64,000 bases of DNA from Dipteronia dyeriana (Eukaryota; Streptophyta; Magnoliopsida; Sapindales; Sapindaceae), in assembly GCA_032871835.1 (NCBI GenBank), contig CM065298.1:8357596-8421595 (forward strand). The letters are read 5' to 3'. A program made the position numbers and the translations under genes. Shown in pieces: positions 35,908 to 47,059 of this stretch; position 1 is the first letter of the stretch, and each line of letters starts with the position of its first letter. The notes under the pieces are model-generated. The model was not told where the DNA came from, searched no databases, and worked only from the letters and a program-made list of their open reading frames with translations.

Positions 35908-37122
35908 CATGGCCGAGTAGAAAATCCACGTTTCGACCATGTTCTGTCCATGCCAACCACACATATCAAAATATGTACATGAAAATTAAAATGCATGACT
36001 ATTGCACTTCATGATGTCATCGAGTGGTTCACCTCAAAACTTCAGAGTCCGCACAACCGAATAGCTATCTGGAAAAATATTTTTATAGTAAAAGAATGAG
36101 CGCTAACACACAGTGAGTGCATGAAAACTTTTAAAATATTTATGAACAACTTTTCAATATGCATCCAGTAATACATAGTAAAAGATAATATATCTACTTT
36201 CGTACTTAATAAACTGAATACATCTCTTTTTTGAACAAGAATAAGAGAATTTATAAAATCTTAATCTGCACCAAGTTAGTACCCAGGGATATCTTCAATA
36301 CGTAAGCCGAATTATTTTGGGCAAACGTAGAGTCGAGAATAACTTCTGGTCATACATGTGCAGAGTGACTCAACACTCTTTTAATTTGTTGTACACGTGA
36401 ACAGCGACTCATCTATATACACATGTGTAAAACGGCCACAAAAGCCAACAATAATAAAACTGGGGAAGGGTATAGACATTGTGCTTTTGTAAAAATCATA
36501 ATCTCTTCTTGATATTTATAAAAGTAATATAACTGATATTCTGAGTGCTAATATAAGCATAAAACATATTTTCAGTTCTCTGTATAATCACCATAAATCA
36601 TCAAAAGAAATAAAACGCTTAAATGATTTGTAGGCAATTAATCTTAAGCATAAAACTGGAAACATTTGAGTTAAAAACAAAACTGAAATTTTTTTCACTC
36701 ACAACTTAGATGTCAAGCTTAACTCGGACCAAGTATGCTAGGTTCCTCTACTTCGTCTTCTTTCCTTAACAATCACACAAAATCCAATTAGAAGTTGGAA
36801 TTCAAAGAAGAATCAACCAAAAATCTACAATATCACAAGAGAGCTCCACATACTTCTTTTCCTTTTTCTTCCTTCTCATTTCTTTCTTCCACTCGATTCT
36901 ACTGCTTTCTAGCTCTCATACTGTTTATCCTCCAATATATACGTATGGAAAGACACAGCTGAATTTGTGAGCTAGTTAACTAAGCTCACAGCTGTTTGTC
37001 AACCAGACAAGCTACAAATGCTTACTCACCAATTCACTTTTCATTTCACGCATATCCTTCTTTTCTTTTCTTTTCTTTTTCAAATTGGGTCTTAATTGAG
37101 CCTAAATAGTTTGGGTGTTACA
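35908..37122 (-). repeat. Reversed LTR part, right end of the foldback element
   Basis: From ACATGGCCGAG to GGGTGTTACA. It holds the U3 start side of the LTR and overlaps in content with the left arm by about 445 bp, which is too long to be a target duplication. Confidence 0.88.
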
Positions 37123-38754
37123 TTTACCTTTACTGGAACTATGTATTTAAATGCTTAAATGTTTGGTTCTTTTGCACTTTAGCAACCAAATATATTATGA
37201 TATTTTGAAAGTAATGTTTTAGCTCAATGTCAGTAGTAAATGAAATGTCAAATGAAATGAAATGTTGATCACCGGTGATAATGTAAATGCAGTGCGCGTG
37301 GCAAATGAAATGTTATGATTTTTGTCTTGTACCGATTTCTAAAATATTATGATTTTGGTCTTGTACCAATTTCTGAAATGTAATGATTTTGGTCTTGTAC
37401 CAATCTCTTTAATGTAAATGGTCGGGTCACCGGGGGTATTGGTGACACTACTTGACTTGAGCTTATTTTTTTTATGAAATGCTATTAATTGTCATCATAT
37501 ATTGAAAATGATAATTTTGCAAGTATAATTGTATTTGAAAATATGACTTTTACAAGTTTACTTATATATTGACAATATTACTTTTGTAATTTTAATTGTA
37601 TTTGATTATTTGAAAATTTATATACGTAGTAAATGTTATTATAAATTACATAAATATTTTCGATTACGTATTATACAATACTTACTGAGTTGACAGATCA
37701 CCCTTTGTCATTTAACGTTTTACAGACTAAGTATTTTAGAAAGTTGACCGCTAGAGCAACAGACTTTCAAGAGGGTGAAGTTATTGTGATTATATGTATA
37801 GTTCTGCTTTGTTTTGTTACTTAGAATTTGAGTTTAGGTGCTCAGTATTATATTAATTTTCCTTTAGAGTGTTTTGAACATTGTCGTTGGAATTATTTGG
37901 AGATATATTTACATTTCAGAACGATTTATTTGGAGTTATTCAATGATTATTAGTTTTCTTTGGGTGAAGTAAGTGATGGTTTATGATATAACATTCCGAA
38001 TCAAAGTGTTTAATTACTCTTTGGATTTTGGGGTGTTACAAAAATTACATACCGTTCTTCGATTCTGTATCGTCTACAAATTGTTCTACATGTAAGGAAA
38101 GAGCCATCAACAAATTCGAAACTCTAACTCAAATCACAATATATGATATCTTTACTCTTAATTACAGTATATGATATCTTTACTCTTATAGTCTTTTTCT
38201 CTTTGAGTTTCTACATCAATGCACACACAATATTCACGTTGTTAATAGTAAAATTTGGCTAGGGGTCAAAGAAAAATTTTCCATTCTCCTAGCCCGAATC
38301 AAAGCCCAAATTCAACATTCACGAGACCGTGGGCGGACCACAAAACTACCCAACAAAAGTGATGAAGGATCGCCGGGCTTCGGAATTACCAAGGATGAAG
38401 CTAGGCATGACCAGGTCGAGCCTCCATACGAACACTGTAATCCGGGCTTCTCGAGGCCACTTACCCAGGAACCTCTGTTCCTGGGGTTGGGCTCTGATTA
38501 ACACTGAAAGGTGTATGTTTACTAAGGGATAATATCATCATTTTACACTTTCAATATGATTAATTCCCCAATTTAGACATAATTTCGTTTGTTCGCTTAA
38601 ATAAATGTGTTGTGTAGTAATCAGTGTATTTTTCTTTGTATTTCAAAGGTAATTCGATCAATTCAGAATCATGGAGAAGTCAGATGGCAAAACAAACATC
38701 GTTTTCAAGTTTAGAACGTCAACAAACCTTAAGAAGACCACGAAGGGTATTTTT

Positions 38755-38925
38755 ATAATTTTGACTTTTCACTGTTCATAGCTGACTTACTGTTCACATT
38801 TGACTTTTACTGTTTACATTTGACTTTTACTATTCACAGTTGACTTTCACTGTTCACTCACTGATGTGTTACTGTTCACTCATGGATGGGTTACTGTTCT
38901 CTGTCACTGTTCACTGATGACGTGG
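38755..38925. repeat. Minisatellite TTGACTTTTACTGTTCACA in the solo LTR
   Basis: About eight imperfect units of 19-21 bp made of TTGACTTT and ACTGTTCAC parts. Confidence 0.8.
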
Positions 38926-39210
38926 TGAAATCTAGACGCTCCATTCTAAATTCATCCGATGGTCAATTTTCATCCGTATTTTGTATAAATAGGGGGCCTC
39001 TCCCCTCTAATTTTAATGTTCTGAATCCAAATCTAATGTTAGATTTGTTAAATTCTCTCTCTTTTGTTCTAAAATTCTCAGTTTAAATAAAATAGCTATT
39101 TTCTAGTTAAATTATGTCTGGCTAATTTTATATAGCTGGGGCCAAAGGTGATACTGTTGGTATGAAAAATATGATCCAATTTTTGCAAGTTTATTATTTT
39201 AATGATTTCT

Positions 39211-39408
39211 CCCCTCTGATCTTTGTGGATTTTTTGACTCATTGTAGATAGACAGATATTGTCTAGCACAGTGAGTCCTTTTACCTATATCTATCAGAGA
39301 GTTGTTTATCCCCTCTAATCTTTGTGGAGTTTTTGACTCACTGTAGACAGACAGATATTGTCTGGCACAGTGAGTACTTTTACCCACATCTATTAGAGAG
39401 TGGTTAGT
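39211..39408. repeat. 99-bp tandem duplication in the solo LTR
   Basis: CCCCTCTGATCTTTGTGG at 39211 recurs at 39310, with the GACAGATATTGTCT and CACAGTGAGT parts in both. Confidence 0.9.
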
Positions 39409-40634
39409 GGAGTGGAATATCATCCTATTAATCTGGACTAAATATTAATAATTGGATCATATTCTAATTACCAACAGTGGATCCCTTAACCCCAGTATTA
39501 ATTTTAATTGATTTTCATTTTATAACTAGCTTAGTAATTAATCTAGATAATTAATTCTACAAGGACAAGGGAACAACCTCCATGTGGTTCGATCCGGTCT
39601 TACTGGTTAATTTATTACTATGACACTCTTATACTTGGGAGTATAAACACTTCTTTAGTACGTGTCAGGCTCCAAAACCACCCCGTGAAAGCAAGGAAGG
39701 ATCACTGAGCTCAAGAAGCACTCGAAGTGAAACCCGTCAAACAAAGCAAACTCCCTTAAGGTTAAGGCTTTTAGAGGTTAAACTTAGCTCATAGCCTAAA
39801 CTAGAAGCCCACTAACCTCTCTAGGAGCCCGTTGTCCCCTCCATGATAAGATGAGGAAGAGGGCCTTTAAATTGATCAGATCCATGCTACCTCCCAGGAA
39901 TGTCTACAGGGATGTCTCAAGCTCCAAAGGGTCGAGAAAAGTCCATCCCAGGCTTCTGAGAACAGAACCAAAGCATGGGTCTACCTCGCTCTACGAGACA
40001 ACGAGCAGCTTACTCGATGACCTCCATGAAGAATCATGCAGTGAGTACACACAAGATCATATCTATGTTATAACCAACATTAATTCCACGTACATGTAAG
40101 TCAAGAGTTTGATTCCAAAAAGGAAACAAACATATCTTCGTCAAAGATATCATCGAATCCGTTATCAATTCGAAGTCAACAACTTTAAAATAAAGAATCC
40201 CGCTTGATAAGAAGGGAACGTATTCATGGGATCATGGCGGGATACTTATGAGTTAAAACTTACTTGGACCGGATATAAATAAGGCCAATCAAAGACGAAA
40301 GAGATAGGCAGAAATATAGTGAAAAAGAAAGAGGATTACGTCAGGCCTAAATTCTGTTATCAGAACATGGCCATCATTGTATCTACTATTCGATAAGCAC
40401 GAAGTTGCCCCCTTCCTACATCCTAGAGAGATTGTGAGTACGTATGAGAGGTTTTCTGTTTATCACAAGTAATTAATAATAAGGTTCCCATTTTGTTGTT
40501 GTCATTCAGGCATTCATTTCTATCTAAGCAGGTCGGTATCAAAGGTACCGACCCCGGCCACCACTTCCGTGGTAGTGGTCTTGAGGGTGATAGCTGGAAT
40601 TTCTCTCCTCAAGTAAATTTCCCGTTAAAACTTT

Positions 40635-40652
40635 CTGGCGCCGTCTGTGGGA
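40635..40652 (+). promoter_or_regulatory. Primer binding site of the Tat element
   Basis: TGGCGCCGTCTGTGGGAA a few bases after the 5' LTR, the usual type for Tat-lineage elements and unlike the iMet type of the other elements here. Confidence 0.75.
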
Positions 40653-40699
40653 AAGAACTTCCACCCCATAATTTTATATTCATAAGTTGTTATTTCTGA

Positions 40700-42423
40700 G
40701 TTAATCATGAGGCTTTGCTCTTCCCAATGACAGCCAGGCGCATCCGAGCAACCTTCAGCTTCATCGACAAGAAAAGTCCCCAAGAAAGGAAGAAAATCCG
40801 GGCTCCGTGCCCAGGTCCCAGACCAGCCCACCACTGTACGGGCTTTGGATCCCCCTATGGGAAGCCAGGTTGCACTTGACCAACAAGCGATGGCCTTCGT
40901 AGAAAACATCCGTCTTCAGCTGCTCGCTGAGGGTATTACTGTCTAGCAAGCAAACCTCTACAACCAAGGGGAACCAAGCAGGCTCGGGACTCGACGGCCA
41001 GCTTATGATAACCCGGGGCCTACCCCTCCGAAGCCAGCTCGTAATGGAATTGTACCCAGACCCTCGATCTAGGATAGGTTAGGGCTAATGCCCCCCTTCC
41101 TGAACCTCTACCGCTTAACCAATCCAGGCAAGTTAAGTCCACGACAGACGTCCTTCCCCGGGAGCGACGAGAGTTTTTTCACCCAGCGACTTCAAGGAGG
41201 GAGGTCCAGGATAGAGAGAAAGATAACCAACAAAGCCCCCAGGTAGATCCCATCAGAAGAAGAAATCGGGTAGAAGTCGCTAGCTATTCAGAAGGGTCCA
41301 ATAGTGAGGAGACCGAGATTAATTCAAGGAAACATGAAAGCAAGCGCCTGAGAGACCAACTGGCAGATCTTCAAAAAGAGGTCCAGCAGATAAAGAATGG
41401 AAAGTACCAGGAAGATAAGAAAGACCCTCTAAGTGAGATGAATGCTCATTTCACCAAAAAAGTCTGGGAGGCTGAGCTCCCACAGAAATTCAGGATTCCA
41501 ACTGATAGATTCTCCAGGACAAAGGATCCCTTGAGCCACTTGGAGAGCTTCGTTCAACAAATGGAGGTCCAGAACACGACCAGGGTCGCTATATGTAGGA
41601 TGTTCCCAACTACGCTGACGGATTACGCTAAGACCTTGTTCAGAAAGCTACTCGCTAGCAGTGTGGATTCCTTCACGAAATTGTCAACTGATTTCTACTC
41701 ACAATTCCAAGGAGTAAAGCCCCAATTGAAGGATCCAATCCATCTACAATACGTGATCCAGGAGAGAGTGGAAACCCTTCGGGCTTACGTCAAGCGCTTT
41801 CACAAGAAGAAGTCATCCATATGAGGTTCTTCACTGAGAAAGAAACCCTCACCAATTTCAGGAGGAACTTATGGGCGGGTAAGCTTTTCCGGTCTTTTGC
41901 CAAGCGACCTCTAGAAACCTACCAAAAACCCTATAACCGGGCTCTGGAGTAGATAGAAGTCGACTAACAGATCAAGGTCAAGATGGAACACGACGATATG
42001 AGAGCTGTAAAGCAACAAAAGAAGGAAGTTTCCAAACCAGAGCAAGCTCAGAAAAGCCAGAACAAACCCCCCAACAGGTCGACGTATTGCCTCCCCATTT
42101 CTCAACCTCGGTCGGAAAGGTATCCCGTAAAATGAACTCTCCCATGGGCTTCGCCTACTCCTATGACGGTGGCTCCAATAGCTCAAGATGGGAGAGGATA
42201 TGATCATCACACCCCCTTGAATGTATCCCGTGAAATAATCTATCTCGCCATCCGGTTACTACAGAAGCCCGTGCCCATGAAAGCCCCCATCGATAAGAGG
42301 AATCGTTATAAGTATTGTGATTTTCATACAGATGTTGGACACAACACTTCAGAGTGCTATAACCTGTGGAATCAGATCGATGCTTTGATAAGAGGAGGAT
42401 GTTTGGTAGAATTCTTACAGTAA
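40700..42423 (+). pseudogene. Gag (Tat element), broken
   Basis: The N-terminal part is read from about 40735 (KVPKKGRKSGLRAQVPDQ, then QAMAFVENIRLQLLAEGITV) and meets a TAG at 40943. The capsid-type region is the open stretch 41438-41824 with AELPQKFRIPTDRF, DPLSHLESFVQQMEV and SFTKLSTDFYSQFQG, matching Tat gag proteins. A later stretch (42163-42423) has YKYCDFHTDVGHNTSECYNLW, a C-H-C arrangement of the Tat nucleocapsid type, followed by IDALIRGGCLVEFL. Frameshifts and stops lie between these parts. Gag would form the particle; this copy cannot make it whole. Confidence 0.85.
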
Positions 42424-42649
42424 GTCAAGGATAACATTCATACTGGAAGGGAAGTGCAAGCCGAGATCCGTGAACACTTTGAGAAAAGAAAGGGGGAGTA
42501 GACGGATCTGATGCAGCAAATTCAGATAATACATACCATCAGCGGAGGACCTACTTTGGCAGGCACCTCCAATAATTCCAGGAAAAATCACGTAAGGAAA
42601 GTCCCTCGTATGGACGAAGGACGGGGTATCTTCAAGGTCGACCAGAGTC

Positions 42650-43290
42650 TGACTATGCCCTCAAAGTTATCATAAATCATTTTCACCGAAGTGGATGTCT
42701 ACAACACCGTGCAGCCCCATGATGATCCCATGGTGATCACGGTATAGATTGCCAACTGTATGGTACACCGCGTGCTCGTTGACATAGGTAGCAGCGTCGA
42801 CATCCTGTTTAAGGACACCTTGGAAAAACTGAACCTGAAATAGTGGTGTTACAATAGTTGCACTACCCCGCTGTATGGGTTCACTGGGGACTCAATCATA
42901 CCTGTATGATCAAAAATCCTGTCAGTAATCATTGGAGCCACACCTTTCCAGTAAAATATCATAACACACTTCGTGGTAGTGGATACCCCGTCGGCCTACA
43001 ATGCAATATTAGGAAGGCCATTTTTATCATCTTTGAAAGGGGTCATATCCATCTACCACAACTTCCTGAAGTTCCCAGTAGGAGACAAGGTGGGGGAAGT
43101 ATGGAGTGACCATCAAGCGGCCAGGAGATGCTATGCAGTGTCTGCCAACCCAACAGCTCTATCAAAATAATTTGTCCAGGTAACAATGATCCAGGACGGG
43201 GCAACACCAGTATTGACTTTGGGAGATGAAGGACCCACGAATTACCTAAAGGATGATCTCGTATACCAAGACGAGGAGGAGCAGAGAAGG
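42650..43290 (+). pseudogene. Aspartic protease (Tat element), broken
   Basis: The active site reads DIGSSVDILF at about 42781, where Tat elements usually have D-S/G-GSSADIL, so the Asp is kept. Further blocks are VVVDTPSAYNAILGRPFL (42973-43030), the conserved C-terminal part, read in another frame from the active site. Stops at 42675 and 42843 also interrupt. It would release gag and pol products from the polyprotein. Confidence 0.8.
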
Positions 43291-43309
43291 GAATGAGCTA
43301 GTGGGCTTC

Positions 43310-44260
43310 TAGTGGATGAGTTGGAAGAAGTGTCCCTCCGAATAAACAATCCCTCAAAGGTCATCAACGTCGAAGCCACCCTTGAGTTGGGAGTGAAAGA
43401 GAGTTTGGTCGGGCTCCTCAGAGAGTTCAATGACATCTTCGCTAGGAGCCACGACGAGATGACTGGGATCTTGATGACTTTGGTTGTTCACCGATTGGTA
43501 ATGGATAAATTTACCCAAATAGGCTTCATCTGAGAAGCATGCTACCCCGAATGGATCGCCAATGTAGTCATGGTCACAAAGGCAAATGGAAAGTGGCTCA
43601 TATGCGTCGATTATACCGACCTTAACAGGGCATGCCCGAAAGACGGTATTCCTCTACCAAAAATTGATCAGTTAGTTGACTCCACCTCTAGAAACAACTC
43701 AATACCAGTTTCATCACCAGATGGGGTCTGTATTTCAATACGGTGATGCCTTTCGGGCTTAAGAATGTAGGAGCTACATATCAATGGTCAGTCAATCGGT
43801 TGTTCAAGCCTGAAATTGGAAGGTCGATGAAGGTGTACATCGACAATATGATCACTAAGTCATCAACCTCCAAAGGCCATATGGGCAACCTTCACAAAAC
43901 CTTCATGATCTTAAGGGAGAACCAAATGAGATTGAACCCTTCTAAATGTGCATTTTGGGTGACTGTAGAGAAATTTCTGGGCTTCATGGTTCATGATAGA
44001 GGTATAGAGGCTAACCCCGAAAAAATTAAGGCTATCCTAGATCTAGAGTCCCCCACGTCACTTAAACAGGATCAAGTCCTAACCGGGCATGTAGCAGCGC
44101 TCAACAGGTTCATTTCTCGGTCTACTGACAAATGTCTCCCATTCTTCAAAGCCATCAAGCAGGGAAGAAACATGAAATGGGACCAGGAGAGTGAAATAAC
44201 TTTTCAAGCCTTGAAAAAATATATGTTAAGCCCACCGCTACTGGTAAAACCAAATCCTTG
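43310..44260 (+). pseudogene. Reverse transcriptase (Tat element), YIDN at the active site
   Basis: The linker has LLREFNDIFARSHDEMTGI. The RT proper includes VVMVTKANGKWLICVDYTD-type sequence (43565-43620, frame not fully open) and the open stretch 43743-44261. That has MMPFGLKNVGATYQWSVNRLF, then VYIDNMITKSS, then MRLNPSKCAFWV and FLGFMVHDRGIEANPEK. The usual YIDDM reads YIDNM (AAC for GAC), removing one of the two catalytic Asp residues. The following AALNRFISRSTDKCLPFFK is typical of the Tat RT thumb and connection. Besides stops upstream, this change alone should abolish activity. Confidence 0.88.
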
Positions 44261-44264
44261 AGAA

Positions 44265-44625
44265 GAGCTGTAAATCTACTTGGCCGTATCAGAGACTGCA
44301 GTAAGTGGGGCATTGGTCAAGGAATACGGAGATAGGGTCCAGCGGCCTATCTACTACGTGAGTCATGCTTTTACCAAGCCCGAGAATAATTATACCCTTC
44401 TGGAGAAGCTTGCCTATGCCTTGGTAACCTCAACAAAGAAGCTTTGTCCCTACTTTCAAGCTCATTTAATAGCAGTAGTGAATGATCAACTCCTCCGGCA
44501 ATTCTTACAAAGGCCGGATGTTTACGAAAGGTTGGTTTTTTGGACCCTGAAGCTCACCTAGTTTGATTTAAGGTATAAGCCCAGGACTGCAATAAAAGCC
44601 CAGGCTTTGGCGGACTTTGTAGCAG
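44265..44625 (+). pseudogene. First (gypsy-type) RNase H of the Tat element
   Basis: Open stretch 44280-44561 after a TGA at 44260. It contains YLAVSETAVSGALVKEYG-like sequence, RPIYYVSHAFTKPENNYTLLEKLAYALV and LRQFLQRPDVYERLVFWTLKL, the pattern of the RNase H that follows RT in Ty3/gypsy elements; in Tat elements this copy is thought to act as a spacer. The first segment lacks the usual leading Asp. It ends at a TAG, followed by QALADFVAEL, the usual link to the second RNase H. Confidence 0.85.
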
Positions 44626-45217
44626 AGCTCTCAATTCCCCTATACCAAGCGACCTCCGCAGCGACGAACATAGCTTCTGAGAGGATTCCAGAGTCTGATA
44701 GTTGGCCAGAAGATTGCAAGTCATGGATCCTCTACACAGATGGTGCGTCTGAGCAAGCCGGGGGAGGAATGGGCATAGTTCTAATCGATTTAGAAGGGAC
44801 TGAGTGTTACCACTATTTCAGATTTGAATTTAAAGCCACTAACAATGAGGTAGAGTATGAAGCCCTCTTAGCCGAAATAAAGGAGGCCGCAGAGCTCGGG
44901 GTCGATTACCTGCAGGTCAGAAATGACTCGTTGCTCATAGTCAACCAAGTCTCTAGGGATTATCAGACAAAAGGGGATAACATGATTGCCTACCTGAAGC
45001 TAGTTCAACATCTTATGAGCAAATTCAAAGGTTTCAGGATTGAGCAGATACCTCGACAACAGAATCATCGAGCAGACATCTTAGCTAAGATAGCTGCGAA
45101 TGGCGGCCAGACCTTACCCCAGAAAGTCTCTTTCCAAGTGATCCCCTACCAGGCACAGCAGCAGGTAACGAGACTTATACCCTGGATCAACTACCATATG
45201 AAAATACAAACACGATT
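44607..45217 (+). pseudogene. Second (acquired) RNase H of the Tat element
   Basis: 208 open codons. It shows the RNase H1 fold with the catalytic set: Asp in LYTDGASEQAGGG, Glu in NEVEYEALL, Asp in VRNDSLLIVNQ and Asp in NHRADILAKIA. This additional archaeal/plant-type RNase H after the gypsy RNase H is diagnostic for the Tat lineage. The stretch is open, with all four acidic residues, so this is the best preserved domain of the element. It is cut off by the insertion beginning near 45218. Confidence 0.92.
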
Positions 45218-45316
45218 AAATGCTCAAGGCTAACCTTGAAGGGGGTGAATAGGTTAGACACCTTTTTCGACTCCCTTAGAAACAAAATAAAGTTTGTCCC
45301 TCTAGATTCTTGTATC

Positions 45317-45351
<35 letters not shown>

Positions 45352-47045
45352 TAAAGATACTTAATCAATATATAAAACAAGTAGAGTGTGATACAAATAA
45401 ATAATTGTAACACATACACAATCTATATTATAGAAAGGAAGTCAACTTAAATAAAGAGTTCTATCCATAGTATTCAAATAACAAATACAAATACTAGAGA
45501 GATAGGGATAGAGAATTTGACACAAGATATAACGTGGTAAACCTCCAAAGAGGAAACTTCCACGGGCTAGCAGCCACCGGTAAACAAAATCCACTAGTAG
45601 ATAAGACAAGTACAATCTCTCAAGTGACCCCTTCACCTAGAAACTACCCTCCTATCCTACTCATGAAGATGTCGCCCTAATGCTCAACAATCCGAGGCCT
45701 CACACCTCTTGTCAAGACTTCCTTGCTCACCTTATTGGATTCTCACGACCCAAGGCAAGACTTCTTGCTCAACTATCCGAGTCCTCCCGACTTTAGTCAA
45801 GACTTCCTAGCTCACCTATCCTGATCCTCACAACCCTAGGTAAGACTTCTTGCTCGACTATCCGAGTCCTCCGGACTCTAGCTAAGACTTCCTTGCTCAC
45901 CTATCCTGATCCTCACAACCCTAGGCAAGACTTCTTGCTCGACTATCCGAGTCCTCCGGACTCTAGCTAAGACTTCCTTGCTTGACAATCCAAGGTCTCA
46001 CACCTCTTGCTAAGACTTCTTGCTCAACAACATAGGTCTCACACCTATTGTCAAGACTTCCTTCTCACAAGGCATCTATGTGATCATGAATGCAAAATGC
46101 AAACAAGCACACAACATTGAATGCTATGATCAACATATCCTATGGAAAATACTAGACATGAACATGAATGCATAAATCACTTATAGTCTAGTCAATCATG
46201 CATGTATAATCAATCTAGATCATGTAAGATATGTTCAATATTAATCACAACCTAGATACATGCATAGATCTAAACTTGAATCACAAAATATGTTCAATAG
46301 ATCACAAGATCAAGTTTAAATCACACAAACCAAAAACATGCTAAAATTATATGACAAAGTCATTTAGATTTAAGCTAAAGTTCTAGAGCATATTTTTAAT
46401 CATAGATTCAACAAAACACATGAATAGCTCAAAAGAACATAAGCACATGTATTGATGTGAGAATTCGACCAAGAGAGCCTAATACATGTGAGGAGCTATT
46501 TTTCATAAAATCAATCAATCAAAGATCATCAAATAGTCCTAGAATCAAAGCTAGCACAATACAATCCAAAACATGAGAAAACATAGGCAAAATCAAAACC
46601 TAACTCAACATGTATGATTTCAATTGAAACTCAACCTAGCTTTGAAAGAGTTCAAAACTCAAATCAAAACACTCACAATATACAAATATATGTTGAAGAA
46701 GAAAACCCAAGGCAATTGACCAAGTTTTAAAAGAAAACTTTGAGAGAAAATCAATACCTTTGTTGTTTTAGGTGCAGTCCCATTTTTGTGTGTTTAGACT
46801 CCAAAAACAGGAACAAAACTCACTCAAACCTTCATAGAAAAGATGGATAATGAATAGATAAACACTCTCAACTTTGAATCACTCAAATCGGAGTTCAAAT
46901 GAAGAAGTTATGGTGTTTGGAAGGTGAGAAAATGTAGAGAGAAAATTTCTGCACACTAGTTTGAATTTCTTCTTAGAATGAAATGTGAGAGGGAAGGAGA
47001 ATATAAAGGAGAGGAAAAAGAATGAAGTAAGAATTACCAAACTAC
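45218..47045 (+). mobile_element. LTR-like block inserted between RNase H and integrase
   Basis: Starts near TGCTCAAGGCTAACC and GGGGGTGAATAGG, and Tat pol resumes at about 47060 (HGECGNHIGGEALA). It contains (TA)n at 45322-45347, the ACGTGG module at about 45521-45600 and about 85-bp repeats at 45700-46060. It has no coding sequence, so probably a solo LTR. No clear target duplication was found, so the limits may be off by tens of bases. Confidence 0.6.
45700..46060. repeat. About 85-bp tandem repeats (two half-units) in the inserted block
   Basis: Units contain AAGACTTCTTGCTCGACTAT and CCGAGTCCTCCGGACTCTAG; GACTATCCG recurs at 45856 and 45941. Confidence 0.8.
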
Positions 47046-47059
47046 CCTTAAGAGCACCA

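Larger units (their letters stand above)
31613..37122 (-). mobile_element. Rearranged foldback gypsy element (family 2)
   Basis: Flanked by TTTAC at 31608-31612 and 37123-37127; the other LTR shows the empty site at 21970-21980. The outer ends, read on the minus strand, are a normal family-2 LTR start (TGTAACACCC) and end (TCCTGTCA). Inside, gag, protease and RT run on the plus strand. The order is reversed LTR part (31613-32403), RT piece (32409-32853), forward LTR part ending in a primer site (32877-33330), gag, protease, RT, then reversed LTR part (35908-37122). RNase H and integrase are absent. It fits inversion of the interior of a two-LTR element with loss at one join. Confidence 0.9.
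10206..38040 (+). mobile_element. Large old Ty3/gypsy element carrying nested insertions
   Basis: Starts TGTACGACCC and ends GGGTGTTACA, flanked by AAAAT at 10201-10205 and 38041-38045. The 5' LTR is 10206-22888 and the 3' LTR 28670-38040; without nested inserts each is about 2.9 kb and they align along their length. The primer site after the 5' LTR is TGGTATCAAATC, a decayed tRNA-iMet type. Before the 3' LTR is the purine tract AAGGGGAAAGAGT, preceded by TTTCGAGGACAAATT, as is usual at the end of chromovirus-type pol regions. No coding sequence is recognisable in the interior, so the lineage call is tentative. Confidence 0.88.
28670..38040 (+). repeat. 3' LTR of the large gypsy element, with two insertions
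   Basis: LTR sequence is 28670-28705, 29595-31612 and 37123-38040, interrupted by a solo LTR and by the rearranged element. Both joins are confirmed by the 5' LTR, which is uninterrupted at those points (near 10235 and 21975). Confidence 0.9.
38495..39667 (+). mobile_element. Solo LTR, 1173 bp, inside the Tat 5' LTR
   Basis: TGATTAACAC to ACGTGTCA with GGCTC on both sides (38490-38494 and 39668-39672). The empty site is in the 3' LTR at 52446. Near its end is ACCTCCATGTGGTTCGATCC, as seen at Athila/Tat-type LTR ends, so the plus direction is likely. Confidence 0.9.
38240..40630 (+). repeat. 5' LTR of the Tat element, split by a solo LTR
   Basis: LTR parts 38240-38494 and 39668-40630 align with 52203-52450 and 52446-53407. 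The end reads GTTAAAA where the 3' LTR has GTTAACA. Confidence 0.92.

Noticed and set aside
31613..37122. Simple explanation: a forward element nested in a reversed solo LTR
   Set aside because: The flanking LTR parts overlap by about 445 bp, there is no 5-bp duplication at the inner joins, and the inner element has no complete LTR of its own.
40625..40967. Two overlapping minus-strand ORFs of 94 and 68 codons
   Set aside because: They are shadows of the Tat gag N-terminal region read on the plus strand.
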